Source of the DNA: Sphingobacterium multivorum
GTDB taxonomy: Bacteria; Bacteroidota; Bacteroidia; Sphingobacteriales; Sphingobacteriaceae
DNA: 64,000 nt
Reading direction: 5' to 3'
Assembly (NCBI RefSeq): GCF_900457465.1
Contig: NZ_UAUU01000002.1
Location: 682,001 to 746,000 of the forward strand
Shown: piece after piece, positions 9,578-18,059 of the stretch
Numbering within the stretch: position 1 is the stretch's first letter
How the letters are laid out: every line of letters begins with the position of its first letter
The notes under the pieces: generated by a model
Seen by the model: only the letters and a program-made list of their open reading frames with translations
Told to the model about the DNA's origin: nothing
Database searches by the model: none
Position numbers and translations under genes: made by a program

Positions 9578-9675
9578 AAGAAGGAAGTTCTCAATAGAGA
9601 GATCATACCAGTGATATGCTAAGCTACGTTTAGACTTCGTAACAAGGATAAAAGCTTGGACAGCACAAAACATAG

Positions 9676-9707
9676 AAAGGTCCGTTGAGAATTCAACGGA
9701 CCTTTTT
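9676..9707 (+). terminator. Intrinsic terminator after gltBD
   Basis: A perfect 13-bp stem (9676-9688 with 9693-9705) with a 4-nt loop is followed by T residues. It lies between gltD and the convergent esterase-like gene and may work in both directions. Confidence 0.85.
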
Positions 9708-9725
9708 ATAATTAATAGTTAGTCA

Positions 9726-11015
9726 CTATTTCAATGGATCCTTAAGTTTAACAAAATAAATACTGTTTTTGTCTACAGCCTTTATATAAGGTAATATTTT
9801 CGTCGCATAAAAACCTTTTCCCGTTACCCCAAAATCATCATCATTACATACCGCGATCAGAGATGGATTAATGACAGCCAGGCCCTCAGCTTTATCATGC
9901 GGATACAATTCCTTGATATCCGTCATTAAATCGGCGACCAATGTCTTATTGACTGGTTTAATATTATATTTTGCCAATGTAGCCGCGTCTTTGAGTTCCT
10001 CCACAGTTTTACCATCAAATAATTTCCCCGTTGCCGTATTATTCGCATCTGAGATATCTGTTGCGCCAGAAAGATCTATTTTATAAATCTTCTTAAATAC
10101 AGTAGAACGAGTTGTTTCTGTCGCGTATTCCCCGTCACGTTCCAATACAATAAATGTTGAATTGCTCACGGCAGCGATTTCACTTACTGCCTGCAAATCG
10201 GTACGCTCCATCATATAGACATATTGTTTCGTGACGCCGCTCGCAATATCCAGCGTAACAATACGGATTGCCAATGAATTTTTAATCGCATCTTTAGATG
10301 GATTATAAAGTGGAAATTGCATAATTCCGACCAGTGTTTTACCATCTGGTGTAAGCGTCAATCCTTCCATTCCACGATTAGGACGACGTTTGGCAAATAC
10401 CAAAGGCAACTTTTTACCCGTAGACCACGGATTGATCCGCTCTATTTCCTTTCCCGAAGCGTCAAAATGAACGATATGTGGTCCGTATTCGTCACTGACC
10501 CACCAAGAACCATCCGCCGCTCTCGCTAGTCCCTCTGAATCGATTCCATCCTCACTTTTCCCTAGATCGTTACCATCAACCCCCAATGCTTTTTCCCCAG
10601 AACCACCTTTCCCTTCTGGATTTGGTAGACCATTCAATTTCACACCATCTTTATTTTTCAATTCGATAACAGATTCCAATGTTAGCGTATTATCTTTTAA
10701 TCTGAATTTACCGATCTGCGGTGTAAATGTTGGCGAAGCAAATACTTTACTATCATTTTCCGTCCCATCAATATTTGGTCCCCTATCCGTTAAAAGATAA
10801 AATATAGATTTATCAGTAGGATCTTGAGCCATCGATGATCCATAACCCCCATTATACACTTTTACCCCATTAACATCAATCAATACTTTGGGATCTGTTG
10901 CTATGGCCTTTTCGGGATAGGTCAGTTCAATCGGATCAGTAATCTGCGATACGTCATCTTTACTACATGAAGCACATAATAGGGCCAACGCCAATACACT
11001 GTATATTTTTTTCAT
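9726..11015 (-). CDS. Esterase-like activity of phytase family lipoprotein
   Basis: This 429-residue protein has a lipoprotein signal peptide (MKKIYSVLALALLCASC, lipobox Cys near residue 17), so it is probably anchored in the envelope. The mature part has phytase-like beta-propeller features: YLLTDRGPNIDG, SEGLARAADGSWWVSDEYGPH, NRGMEGLTLTPDG and the late HDKAEGLAVI. Members of this family are annotated as esterase-like or phytase-like; the natural substrate is unknown, so phosphate-ester hydrolysis is only a family-level suggestion. It is a single gene with its own candidate promoter at 11165-11191, converging on gltBD. Confidence 0.85.
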   Translation of the reverse strand: MKKIYSVLALALLCASCSKDDVSQITDPIELTYPEKAIATDPKVLIDVNGVKVYNGGYGSSMAQDPTDKSIFYLLTDRGPNIDGTENDSKVFASPTFTPQIGKFRLKDNTLTLESVIELKNKDGVKLNGLPNPEGKGGSGEKALGVDGNDLGKSEDGIDSEGLARAADGSWWVSDEYGPHIVHFDASGKEIERINPWSTGKKLPLVFAKRRPNRGMEGLTLTPDGKTLVGIMQFPLYNPSKDAIKNSLAIRIVTLDIASGVTKQYVYMMERTDLQAVSEIAAVSNSTFIVLERDGEYATETTRSTVFKKIYKIDLSGATDISDANNTATGKLFDGKTVEELKDAATLAKYNIKPVNKTLVADLMTDIKELYPHDKAEGLAVINPSLIAVCNDDDFGVTGKGFYATKILPYIKAVDKNSIYFVKLKDPLK

Positions 11016-11362
11016 CTGTCTAAATTTTTCAAATAATGCTTACTGTTATCCATATTCCGGACACGTTCAACTAGTTAAATTTCATTCTTATCGTCTTGCT
11101 AAGGCTATAACACAGCAGGTTTTGTCTACACAATCCATGCGCAGTGGGCTACCCAATGGTATTGCAAACATAAAAGCCAAATATTAGCCAATGATTAACA
11201 TAAGTTTAAATAAACTGCATCAACCGTAAAAAACACGATATAAAAATTAATTATCCTCGATTATGGAATTTTGAATTTCCTGGCATCACTACAAGAATAA
11301 ATAGCTAATTGTGCAGCGAATTAACAGTATATTCTCTGCCCTCACCTACTAAAAATAGAAAG
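11016..11362. other. Divergent intergenic region upstream of the esterase and VIT genes
   Basis: This 347-bp gap contains the candidate esterase promoter at 11165-11191 and must also hold the VIT gene promoter, which I cannot pinpoint. A TTG at 11309 in frame with the VIT gene would add 18 residues before the signal peptide and is unlikely to be the start. No RNA gene or other small frame is evident. Confidence 0.5.
11165..11191 (-). promoter_or_regulatory. Candidate promoter of the esterase-like gene
   Basis: Read on the minus strand: TTG at 11191-11189, a 16-nt spacer, then TATGTTTG at 11172-11165, a full match to TAnnTTTG. This predicts a 5' leader of about 145 nt before the start at 11015. 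Confidence 0.55.
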
Positions 11363-13177
11363 ATGAAAAAGATCATAGTTGCCCTTTGCATAATTTTGGT
11401 ATTTTCTAATGTGGATACGAAATCTCAGACCAGAACTACACGCGAAATACCAAGCTTAAAAATTAAAGATGGCGATGGCCAGCAAAACAAGGTGATATTG
11501 GCAGACCTAAAAATAGCTGTCGTCATATTCGGAAATATAGCCAAAACGACGATGACAATGGTCTTTGATAACAAGACCAACCGCGATCTCGAGGGCGAAC
11601 TGACATTCCCTATGCCCGAAGGTGTCTCCGTGAGCGGCTACGCCTTAGATATCAACGGCAAATTACGACAAGCAGTTCCAGTCGATAAGAATAAAGGAAC
11701 CGAAGTATTTGAAAGTATAGAAACACGCCGCATTGATCCGGGTTTATTGGAAAAAGTCGAAGGAAATAATTTCCGAACTCGAATTTACCCTTTACCAGCG
11801 AATGGGAAGCGTACCGTTCAGATTAGCTATTCAGAAAATCTGACCACAACATCGGATCAGGCTCGGTACTACCATCTACCCTTAAACTATAGTTCCCCCA
11901 TTGAAAACTTCGCATTGGATATTCATGTCTTTCAAAATACCGATAAGCCAGATTTCACCGAGAAACCAGACGGTTCTTTGGCTTTCTCACAGCATAACAG
12001 CAATTACACAGCTTCTTTACATAAACAACAGTTTAAATCCCAGCGAAATTTAGTTCTTCAACTGCCGACAGGCAACAAGGAAGCATCTGGCCTATTTCAG
12101 GAAAATGGGGATAAAAGCTTCTACTTTCTTGCCAATGTAACGGCAAACGCGACAAAATCTACTCAAAAAAAATGGGGGCACAGTATTGGAATTATATGGG
12201 ACCGCTCGCTCAGCAGTAAAAATAGAGATATAGAAAAGGAACTCGCCCTATTAGATCTCTTTTTTAAAGAAAACCCCAATATGACTGTCGATCTCGGCTT
12301 ATTGGATATCCGCTTTGTAAAAGGTCATACGTTTCAGGTACGACAAGGTAATTGGAATGATCTCAAAAACTACATCAAAGGAATTGACTACGATGGCGGC
12401 ACAGACTATAGTCAAATAAAAACCGGTGTAATACAGGCCAACAATTACCTGCTGTTTAGCGATGGCCTTTCTACATTTGGTCAAAGTAAAATCAACCTTG
12501 ACAATCCAGTTTATTGCATTACTTCGTCCAATGGATCGGACTATGGTGTCCTAAAACAAATTTCCCAGAAACATCTTGGAAAGATGATCAATTTAGCCAA
12601 TACCTCAACAACTGAAGCGTACCATAAGCTAAATACGATAGACCTTATTTACCTGGGGATAAAAGAAAAAAATGATTTTGAGGAAGTTTATCCTCAAAAA
12701 GGCACGCCAGTACAAGCCAATTTTTCTCTCGCAGGCGTAGGGAAACGCCCGGGATTAAAGCAGATCACCGTACTTGTAGGAGATGGGCAACAAGCACCGC
12801 AAGAGATTAGTATAGCGCTACAGCCTGACCATGGTGAAATTGACCTACAGCAGATCTGGGCACAAAAGAAAATTGAAGCGTTGGATCTTCAATACGAAGA
12901 CAATCGTGAAGAAATTGAAACACTTGGCAAACAGTTCGGTATTGTTACCCGAAATACCAGCCTGATTGTACTGGAAACCACAGAAGATTACGTACGTTAT
13001 GCAATAACTCCGCCCGCCGAATTGCTTTCCGAATTCAATCGGCTCATCAAAGAAGAACATATAGAAAAGGAAGAACGTGTAGCAGACTTGTTGGATCAGG
13101 CTCAAGACATTACCAAACAGCTTCAGTCCTGGTGGAATACCGATTTTCAGCAAAAAAAAGAAATACCCAACGCGTAA
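11363..13177 (+). CDS. VIT and von Willebrand A domain protein, N-terminal part of a split gene
   Basis: The ATG at 11363 was chosen because a signal peptide (MKKIIVALCIILVFSNVDT) follows directly. The protein is exported. Residues ~20-150 form a VIT (vault/inter-alpha-trypsin) domain with FPMPEGVSVSGYALDINGK. Then comes a vWA-like domain with a MIDAS pattern: DRSLS, GGTDYS and LFSDG. The literal stop is at 13175-13177, just after an A8 run at 13152-13159. Skipping one base there gives an uninterrupted frame into the DUF2135 half (13182-14402), for a total of about 1012 residues. Proteins with VIT, vWA and DUF2135 parts are found in Bacteroidota envelopes; their function is not established. 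Confidence 0.8.
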   Translation: MKKIIVALCIILVFSNVDTKSQTRTTREIPSLKIKDGDGQQNKVILADLKIAVVIFGNIAKTTMTMVFDNKTNRDLEGELTFPMPEGVSVSGYALDINGKLRQAVPVDKNKGTEVFESIETRRIDPGLLEKVEGNNFRTRIYPLPANGKRTVQISYSENLTTTSDQARYYHLPLNYSSPIENFALDIHVFQNTDKPDFTEKPDGSLAFSQHNSNYTASLHKQQFKSQRNLVLQLPTGNKEASGLFQENGDKSFYFLANVTANATKSTQKKWGHSIGIIWDRSLSSKNRDIEKELALLDLFFKENPNMTVDLGLLDIRFVKGHTFQVRQGNWNDLKNYIKGIDYDGGTDYSQIKTGVIQANNYLLFSDGLSTFGQSKINLDNPVYCITSSNGSDYGVLKQISQKHLGKMINLANTSTTEAYHKLNTIDLIYLGIKEKNDFEEVYPQKGTPVQANFSLAGVGKRPGLKQITVLVGDGQQAPQEISIALQPDHGEIDLQQIWAQKKIEALDLQYEDNREEIETLGKQFGIVTRNTSLIVLETTEDYVRYAITPPAELLSEFNRLIKEEHIEKEERVADLLDQAQDITKQLQSWWNTDFQQKKEIPNA

Positions 13178-13181
13178 AAAA

Positions 13182-14402
13182 TTGATTTCCATCCCTGAAC
13201 TTGCTGTTGCCGAAGAAATGGCTACCGGAGTTGCTCCTGTTACACCTATACCGTCGCGTCCTTCAGCTAGCCCTGCCGCGACATCACGAGCCGAAGAACT
13301 CAGGTCATCAGCTCCCACTAGTGAAAAAAGAGTGTCAGCCGAAGGCAATTCAAATACCGCCAAAGCTGTTACCAGTGAATTGGCGATGGCGGCATCTGAT
13401 GATGTTCTTCAGGATTTCGCTGTTGTTCAATCCTTAGAAGAACGCGTAGCTGGCATACAAACGACAAGCAGCATCAACAGCATACATGGAAAAATAAGCA
13501 TCCCTGAAATTAAAGAAGACCAAGCCTATTTACAGGACCTTAATCAATCCAAAGATCCTTACAAAAGCTATCTCCAACTTCAGAATCAGTATATGGGAAC
13601 GCCAACTTTTTATTTCGATGTCGCAAACTTCTTTTTCAAAAGAGGAGATCACAACAAAGCCTTACTCATCTTAAGCGCACTTGCAGACTTACAAATTGAA
13701 AATGCAGATCTCTACAAAACCATTTCCTATAAGTTACGGGAATGGGGAGATTACGACAATGCACTGTTCATTACTGCAAAGGTATTAAAATGGCGTCCCA
13801 TGGATCCACAAAGCCACCGCGATTATGCCCTCGTTTTACAAGACAAAGGTATGTTTAAGGAGGCGCTAGAACAATTATATGGGATTTTGACCCAGAGCTA
13901 CTCCCCAGAAGCAGCCGATCGCGATGATGGTATTGAAGAAACATTGGTCATGGAAATCAATAATCTCATTAAAGTAAACAAAGCTGCTAGCTCCAAAGTT
14001 GCCGTGAATAAAAAATTGATTGCTGACCTACCCGTCGACATGCGTGTTGTCATCAATTGGAATTCACGAAACACAGATATCGACCTTTGGGTAACTGATC
14101 CAAATCAAGAAAAATGCTTCTATAGTAATCCAGCCACAGCCATTGGGGGCCGACTCAGCAATGACTTTACTGGTGGTTATGGCCCTGAGCAATTTTTATT
14201 AAAAAAAACTTTAAAAGGAAAATACAAAATTGAAGTTGACTTCTATAACGATGATTCCCTTACTTTAGCAGGACCTGCAGCGGTAATGGCCGAAATTTAC
14301 ACCTACTATAGCAGTGGCAAGCAAGAACGAAAAATCGTTACGATCTATCTTGACCGCAATAAAGAGCGCAATATTGGGATTGGCGAATTTTCATTCCAGT
14401 AG
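13182..14402 (+). CDS. TPR-like and DUF2135 domain protein, C-terminal part of a split gene
   Basis: This frame of about 406 codons has only a TTG at 13182 as a possible start, no signal peptide and no ribosome binding site of note, so it is best read as the continuation of the VIT/vWA gene. It begins with an Ala/Ser/Pro-rich linker (residues ~1-90). TPR-like helical repeats follow (~140-240, for example RGDHNKALLILSAL and DKGMFKEALEQLYGI). It ends with a DUF2135 beta-domain (~285-406; INWNSRNTDIDLWVTDP, GGYGPEQFLLKK). A bidirectional terminator follows at 14499-14539. Confidence 0.75.
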   Translation: MISIPELAVAEEMATGVAPVTPIPSRPSASPAATSRAEELRSSAPTSEKRVSAEGNSNTAKAVTSELAMAASDDVLQDFAVVQSLEERVAGIQTTSSINSIHGKISIPEIKEDQAYLQDLNQSKDPYKSYLQLQNQYMGTPTFYFDVANFFFKRGDHNKALLILSALADLQIENADLYKTISYKLREWGDYDNALFITAKVLKWRPMDPQSHRDYALVLQDKGMFKEALEQLYGILTQSYSPEAADRDDGIEETLVMEINNLIKVNKAASSKVAVNKKLIADLPVDMRVVINWNSRNTDIDLWVTDPNQEKCFYSNPATAIGGRLSNDFTGGYGPEQFLLKKTLKGKYKIEVDFYNDDSLTLAGPAAVMAEIYTYYSSGKQERKIVTIYLDRNKERNIGIGEFSFQ

Positions 14403-14498
14403 ATGAGCAGAGACAGAAGGTGTCCAAAAAGACAAATCAAACCCTTTAAAAATTGCATCTATGAAATGATGCTTTAGGGGAAAGGTATATAACCACAT

Positions 14499-14539
14499 GA
14501 AATCCGGGCTATCCAAAAAGATTGGATAGCCCCGATTTC
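14499..14539 (+). terminator. Bidirectional terminator between the DUF2135 and DMT transporter genes
   Basis: The 18-nt arms 14499-14516 and 14522-14539 pair at 17 of 18 positions around a 5-nt loop and begin and end with A/T runs. Placed between convergent genes, it can stop transcription from both sides. Confidence 0.75.
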
Positions 14540-14541
14540 AA

Positions 14542-15453
14542 TTAATGCAATTTACGAATAACAAGATCTTTTTGTCTATTCTCTAATTTCGTTTTGACAT
14601 AAGGGTAAGTGAATACTGCTCCCAAAACGATACAAGCGCCAAGATAAAACCCACCGCTCATGGTCTCCTTTTGTCCAAATATCAACATCGCCAACAGAAT
14701 ACCATAAACAGGTTCCAGATTTGTTGTCAGCGCAACAGTAAAAGCAGATAATTCCTTCATGACAGCAACCCCCATAACATAGGCCACCGCCGTACAAACC
14801 ACACCTAACAACAGCAGATAAATTAAATCTTGCTGTCCCAATTTCATTTCACCATTGAAATCTCCTGTAAACAACATCAATATGCTGATCCAGAAGCATG
14901 CCCCCATCATCTCATAGAACGTAATCAAGGTCGGGCTCGATTTTTTAACCATGCGCGCATTGGCGATAGAAAATATACTCGCGCAAAACGCACAGCCGAG
15001 CCCCGCCAATAGACCAACGAGGTAATGTGTTTCAAAAGAAAAGATTGTATAAATACCGATGATAATGACCAAACCAACAACAATATCCAACAGCGCAATA
15101 CGCTTTTTATTCACAATAGGCTCCAATATTGCTGTAAATAAGGTCACAGAGGATAGCGTAACCAATGTCACCGATACGGTAGATACTTTAATTGAATAAA
15201 AAAATAATACCCAATGCAGCCCAACAACGGCCCCCACCATAAAAAACTGGAGAAATTGTTTCCTCGAAACTACAATAGACTGTTTGGCTACCAAGAAATA
15301 GATCAACAGCGCGATAGACGCTATTGCAACACGATACCACACTAAATGAAGGGCAGATACGGAAATCAGACTACCCAAAATTCCGGTAAATCCCCAAATG
15401 AGTATTGTTAAATGCAGAATTAGAATATTCCGATTTAATTGAATTTTAGTCAT
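14542..15453 (-). CDS. DMT superfamily (EamA) transporter
   Basis: This 303-residue, very hydrophobic protein has about ten membrane helices arranged as two EamA repeats (~10-140 and ~150-290). Typical repeat features are ILIWGFTGILGSLI and the second-half LEPVYGILLAMLIFGQ segment. Members export metabolites or amino acids across the inner membrane; the substrate cannot be read here. It is transcribed towards a shared terminator. The upstream LptF/G-like gene lies about 100 bp away on the same strand, so co-transcription is possible but not required. Confidence 0.9.
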   Translation of the reverse strand: MTKIQLNRNILILHLTILIWGFTGILGSLISVSALHLVWYRVAIASIALLIYFLVAKQSIVVSRKQFLQFFMVGAVVGLHWVLFFYSIKVSTVSVTLVTLSSVTLFTAILEPIVNKKRIALLDIVVGLVIIIGIYTIFSFETHYLVGLLAGLGCAFCASIFSIANARMVKKSSPTLITFYEMMGACFWISILMLFTGDFNGEMKLGQQDLIYLLLLGVVCTAVAYVMGVAVMKELSAFTVALTTNLEPVYGILLAMLIFGQKETMSGGFYLGACIVLGAVFTYPYVKTKLENRQKDLVIRKLH

Positions 15454-15549
15454 ATTCTCTAGAATACATTTGTATAGAAATGATGAGCAATACCTATTAT
15501 TTCCCTTTATAAGGCAGGCTCACTGAAGTTATTGAAAACTAACAAAAAA

Positions 15550-16629
15550 TTACTTTGGCGCTTTTATCGCCAGGTATAGTGCTACCAAAAAGAAGGTAAC
15601 ATTCGGAATTAATACGGCTATCAACGGTGGCAGTCCCCCTTTCAAAGAAAACATAGTCGCAAACTGTATAAATACGATATACGTAAAACTTAGCGCGATA
15701 CCAATACCAAGACTCAATCCTATCCCCCCACGCACTTTCTTGGAGGACAGTGCCACACCCATCAAGGTCAATACAAAAGCTGAAAATGGATATACGTAAC
15801 GCTTGTATTTCTCCAGTAATAAATCGTTCATGACTCCGGTTCCCCTGATCTCCTCCTTATGGATACGAATATTTAATTCGCGTGTATCCATAGCGGTAAA
15901 CATATTATCACGTACCTCAAAATCAGAAGGTTTCATATCCAAGGTTGTGTCTTTAACAGCTCCTTTGTCCATGCGTTCATGTAGTCCATTGATAATACGA
16001 TTGGTATACCCTTCGATCTTCCATTTTGTCGCCACCGAGTCCCACGTAATACGATCAGCCATCATTTTCTCCTTAAGGGTATCCCCTTTGAAAATTTCAA
16101 GTACAAATCCGTAGCCTGTTTTGGTAGAATTATCAAAGTTGTCTATATAAACATAGCTGTTTTTGTCCAGTTGCATATGGGTAGAAACCCTCGAGTTATC
16201 CTTAGGTGGCTTTACATAGATATTTTCAAAATCAACCTTCATCTTATTGGTCTTCGGAATAATAAAGATGTTAAATACCAAAGAAATGGCAAAGATTAGG
16301 GTTGCAGCGATCATGTAGGGACGAAGCAAACGGTTAAAGCTATATCCGGCACTGAGAATCGGGACAATTTCGGTTTGGTCTGCCATCTTTGAGGTAAAGA
16401 AAATAACCGCAATAAAGTTGATCAGCGGACAAAGAAAATTTAGGTAAAAGGGAATAAACCCTGCATAATACTCAAAAATAATCTTATCGAGGGGAGCATG
16501 ATATTTTAAAAAATCATCCAATCGTTCGGACACGTCAAAAACCACCATGACAACAGTAAATATTGCCATAGTGAATAAAAAAGTACTTAGATACTTTTTG
16601 ATGATGTAACGATCGATTAACGACAGCAT
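15550..16629 (-). CDS. LptF/LptG family lipopolysaccharide export permease
   Basis: This 359-residue protein starts with the family signature IDRYIIKKYLSTFLF. It has N-terminal membrane helices (~10-35, 55-80, 100-120), a long periplasmic beta-rich section (~125-270) and three C-terminal helices (~275-355). In the Lpt system two such permeases sit with the LptB ATPase and push lipopolysaccharide from the inner membrane into the periplasmic bridge. The C-terminal VRGGIGLSLGIGIALSF region is typical. The gene lies 24 bases after tgt on the same strand, probably in the same operon. Assignment to LptG rather than LptF is not certain. Confidence 0.88.
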   Translation of the reverse strand: MLSLIDRYIIKKYLSTFLFTMAIFTVVMVVFDVSERLDDFLKYHAPLDKIIFEYYAGFIPFYLNFLCPLINFIAVIFFTSKMADQTEIVPILSAGYSFNRLLRPYMIAATLIFAISLVFNIFIIPKTNKMKVDFENIYVKPPKDNSRVSTHMQLDKNSYVYIDNFDNSTKTGYGFVLEIFKGDTLKEKMMADRITWDSVATKWKIEGYTNRIINGLHERMDKGAVKDTTLDMKPSDFEVRDNMFTAMDTRELNIRIHKEEIRGTGVMNDLLLEKYKRYVYPFSAFVLTLMGVALSSKKVRGGIGLSLGIGIALSFTYIVFIQFATMFSLKGGLPPLIAVLIPNVTFFLVALYLAIKAPK

Positions 16630-16653
16630 TTTTTTAACTTGAGCTATTTAGTT

Positions 16654-17784
16654 TTACAAACGTTGATCCAATATTTTCACCATTTTGTTTTTCCAATCGT
16701 AGAAAGTTCCATCAATGATTCGCTCCCTAGCCTGATTCACCAACCAAAGGTAAAAATGTAAATTATGTAAAGAAGCAATTTGTGCTCCAAGAATTTCCTG
16801 CGATTTAATCAAATGTCTTAGATAAGCTTTCGAATAAAATTGATCTGCCTGCAGATCACTCTCCGCTTCTATTGGTGAAAAATCATCTTTCCACTTTTCA
16901 TTTTTGATATTGATAATACCATTTTGCGTGAAAAGCATACCATTTCTAGCATTACGGGTTGGCATAACGCAATCGAACATATCCACCCCTAAAGCAATAT
17001 TTTCAAGGATATTTACCGGTGTACCTACCCCCATGAGATAACGTGGCTTGTCATGTGGTAAGATATCACAGACAACTTCGGTCATCGCATACATTTCTTC
17101 CGCCGGTTCGCCTACCGACAATCCACCAATCGCATTTCCTTCGCGGTTAAACGAAGCGATAGTCTCCGCAGATTTTATCCTTAAATCTTTGTAAACAGAT
17201 CCTTGAACGATTGGAAACAAAGTCTGGTCATATCCATAAAGCGGATCTGTACTATCAAAACGATCCACACAGCGTTTCAGCCAACGATGGGTCATATCCA
17301 AAGAACGACGTGCATACCCATAATCACATGGATAAGGCGTACACTCGTCAAATGCCATAATGATATCCGCACCGATAATACGTTGTGTATCCATGACATT
17401 CTCTGGTGTAAATAGATGTTTTGATCCATCAATATGGGAACGAAAGGTAACCCCTTCTTCTTTGATTTTACGTACTTCGGTCAACGAATACACCTGATAA
17501 CCACCGGAATCCGTTAAAATAGGTCGATCCCAACCATTAAATTTATGCAGCCCGCCCGCCTTATTCAACACATTCAATCCGGGACGTAAATAGAGGTGGT
17601 ACGTATTACCCAGAATAATCTGCGCTTCAATATCGTTCTTCAATTCATGTTGATGAATTGCTTTCACTGTACCTGCCGTACCAACAGGCATAAAAATAGG
17701 TGTTTGAATGGGACCGTGTGCAGTTTCGACAACACCTGCACGTGCTTTTGACAATTTATCTTGTGCTTGTAGCGTAAATTTCAT
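16654..17784 (-). CDS. tgt: tRNA-guanine transglycosylase lacking canonical zinc cysteines
   Basis: Tgt (376 residues) exchanges guanine-34 in GUN-anticodon tRNAs for the queuosine precursor preQ1. The nucleophile and general-acid regions are intact: LTDSGGYQVYSL (~93) and MFDCVMPTRNARNG (~262), together with VQGSVYKDLR and GGLSVGEP. The zinc site is different. Where the E. coli enzyme has CxCxxC followed by a His, this protein reads ESDLQADQFYSKAYLRH near residue 308, with no cysteine, although the SLHNLHFYL histidine remains. I recall similar loss in other Bacteroidota Tgt proteins, but cannot check it here. The gene precedes the LptF/G permease by 24 bases. Confidence 0.93.
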   Translation of the reverse strand: MKFTLQAQDKLSKARAGVVETAHGPIQTPIFMPVGTAGTVKAIHQHELKNDIEAQIILGNTYHLYLRPGLNVLNKAGGLHKFNGWDRPILTDSGGYQVYSLTEVRKIKEEGVTFRSHIDGSKHLFTPENVMDTQRIIGADIIMAFDECTPYPCDYGYARRSLDMTHRWLKRCVDRFDSTDPLYGYDQTLFPIVQGSVYKDLRIKSAETIASFNREGNAIGGLSVGEPAEEMYAMTEVVCDILPHDKPRYLMGVGTPVNILENIALGVDMFDCVMPTRNARNGMLFTQNGIINIKNEKWKDDFSPIEAESDLQADQFYSKAYLRHLIKSQEILGAQIASLHNLHFYLWLVNQARERIIDGTFYDWKNKMVKILDQRL

Positions 17785-18045
17785 TAATATTTTTCCTCTG
17801 AGACTATTTCTATTTTAAAGGATGATTTGCCATGGACATGGCGATATCGGCATTTGGTGTAAAAAATTAAAAACTCATTTTCAGCCAGTTGTAACTTAAA
17901 AAGTCGTTATAGCTTTTCTAATTTTCACCCAAGCTCGGATTCATCCCTAGAATACGTTGCAAAAATACTATAAAAAGATTTGCAAACAGGATGTTTCAAA
18001 AATAAATTATCATTTTTCCCCTATAAAAAAGTTGCGGAAAGCACT

Positions 18046-18053
18046 TATCTTTG
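18046..18053 (+). promoter_or_regulatory. Candidate -7 element giving a near-leaderless glycosyltransferase mRNA
   Basis: TATCTTTG matches TAnnTTTG exactly and ends only 6 bases before the ATG at 18060. Using the spacing seen at the SRP RNA gene, transcription would start about 1-3 bases before the start codon. No good -33 element is evident. Confidence 0.4.
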
Positions 18054-18059
18054 TGAGCT

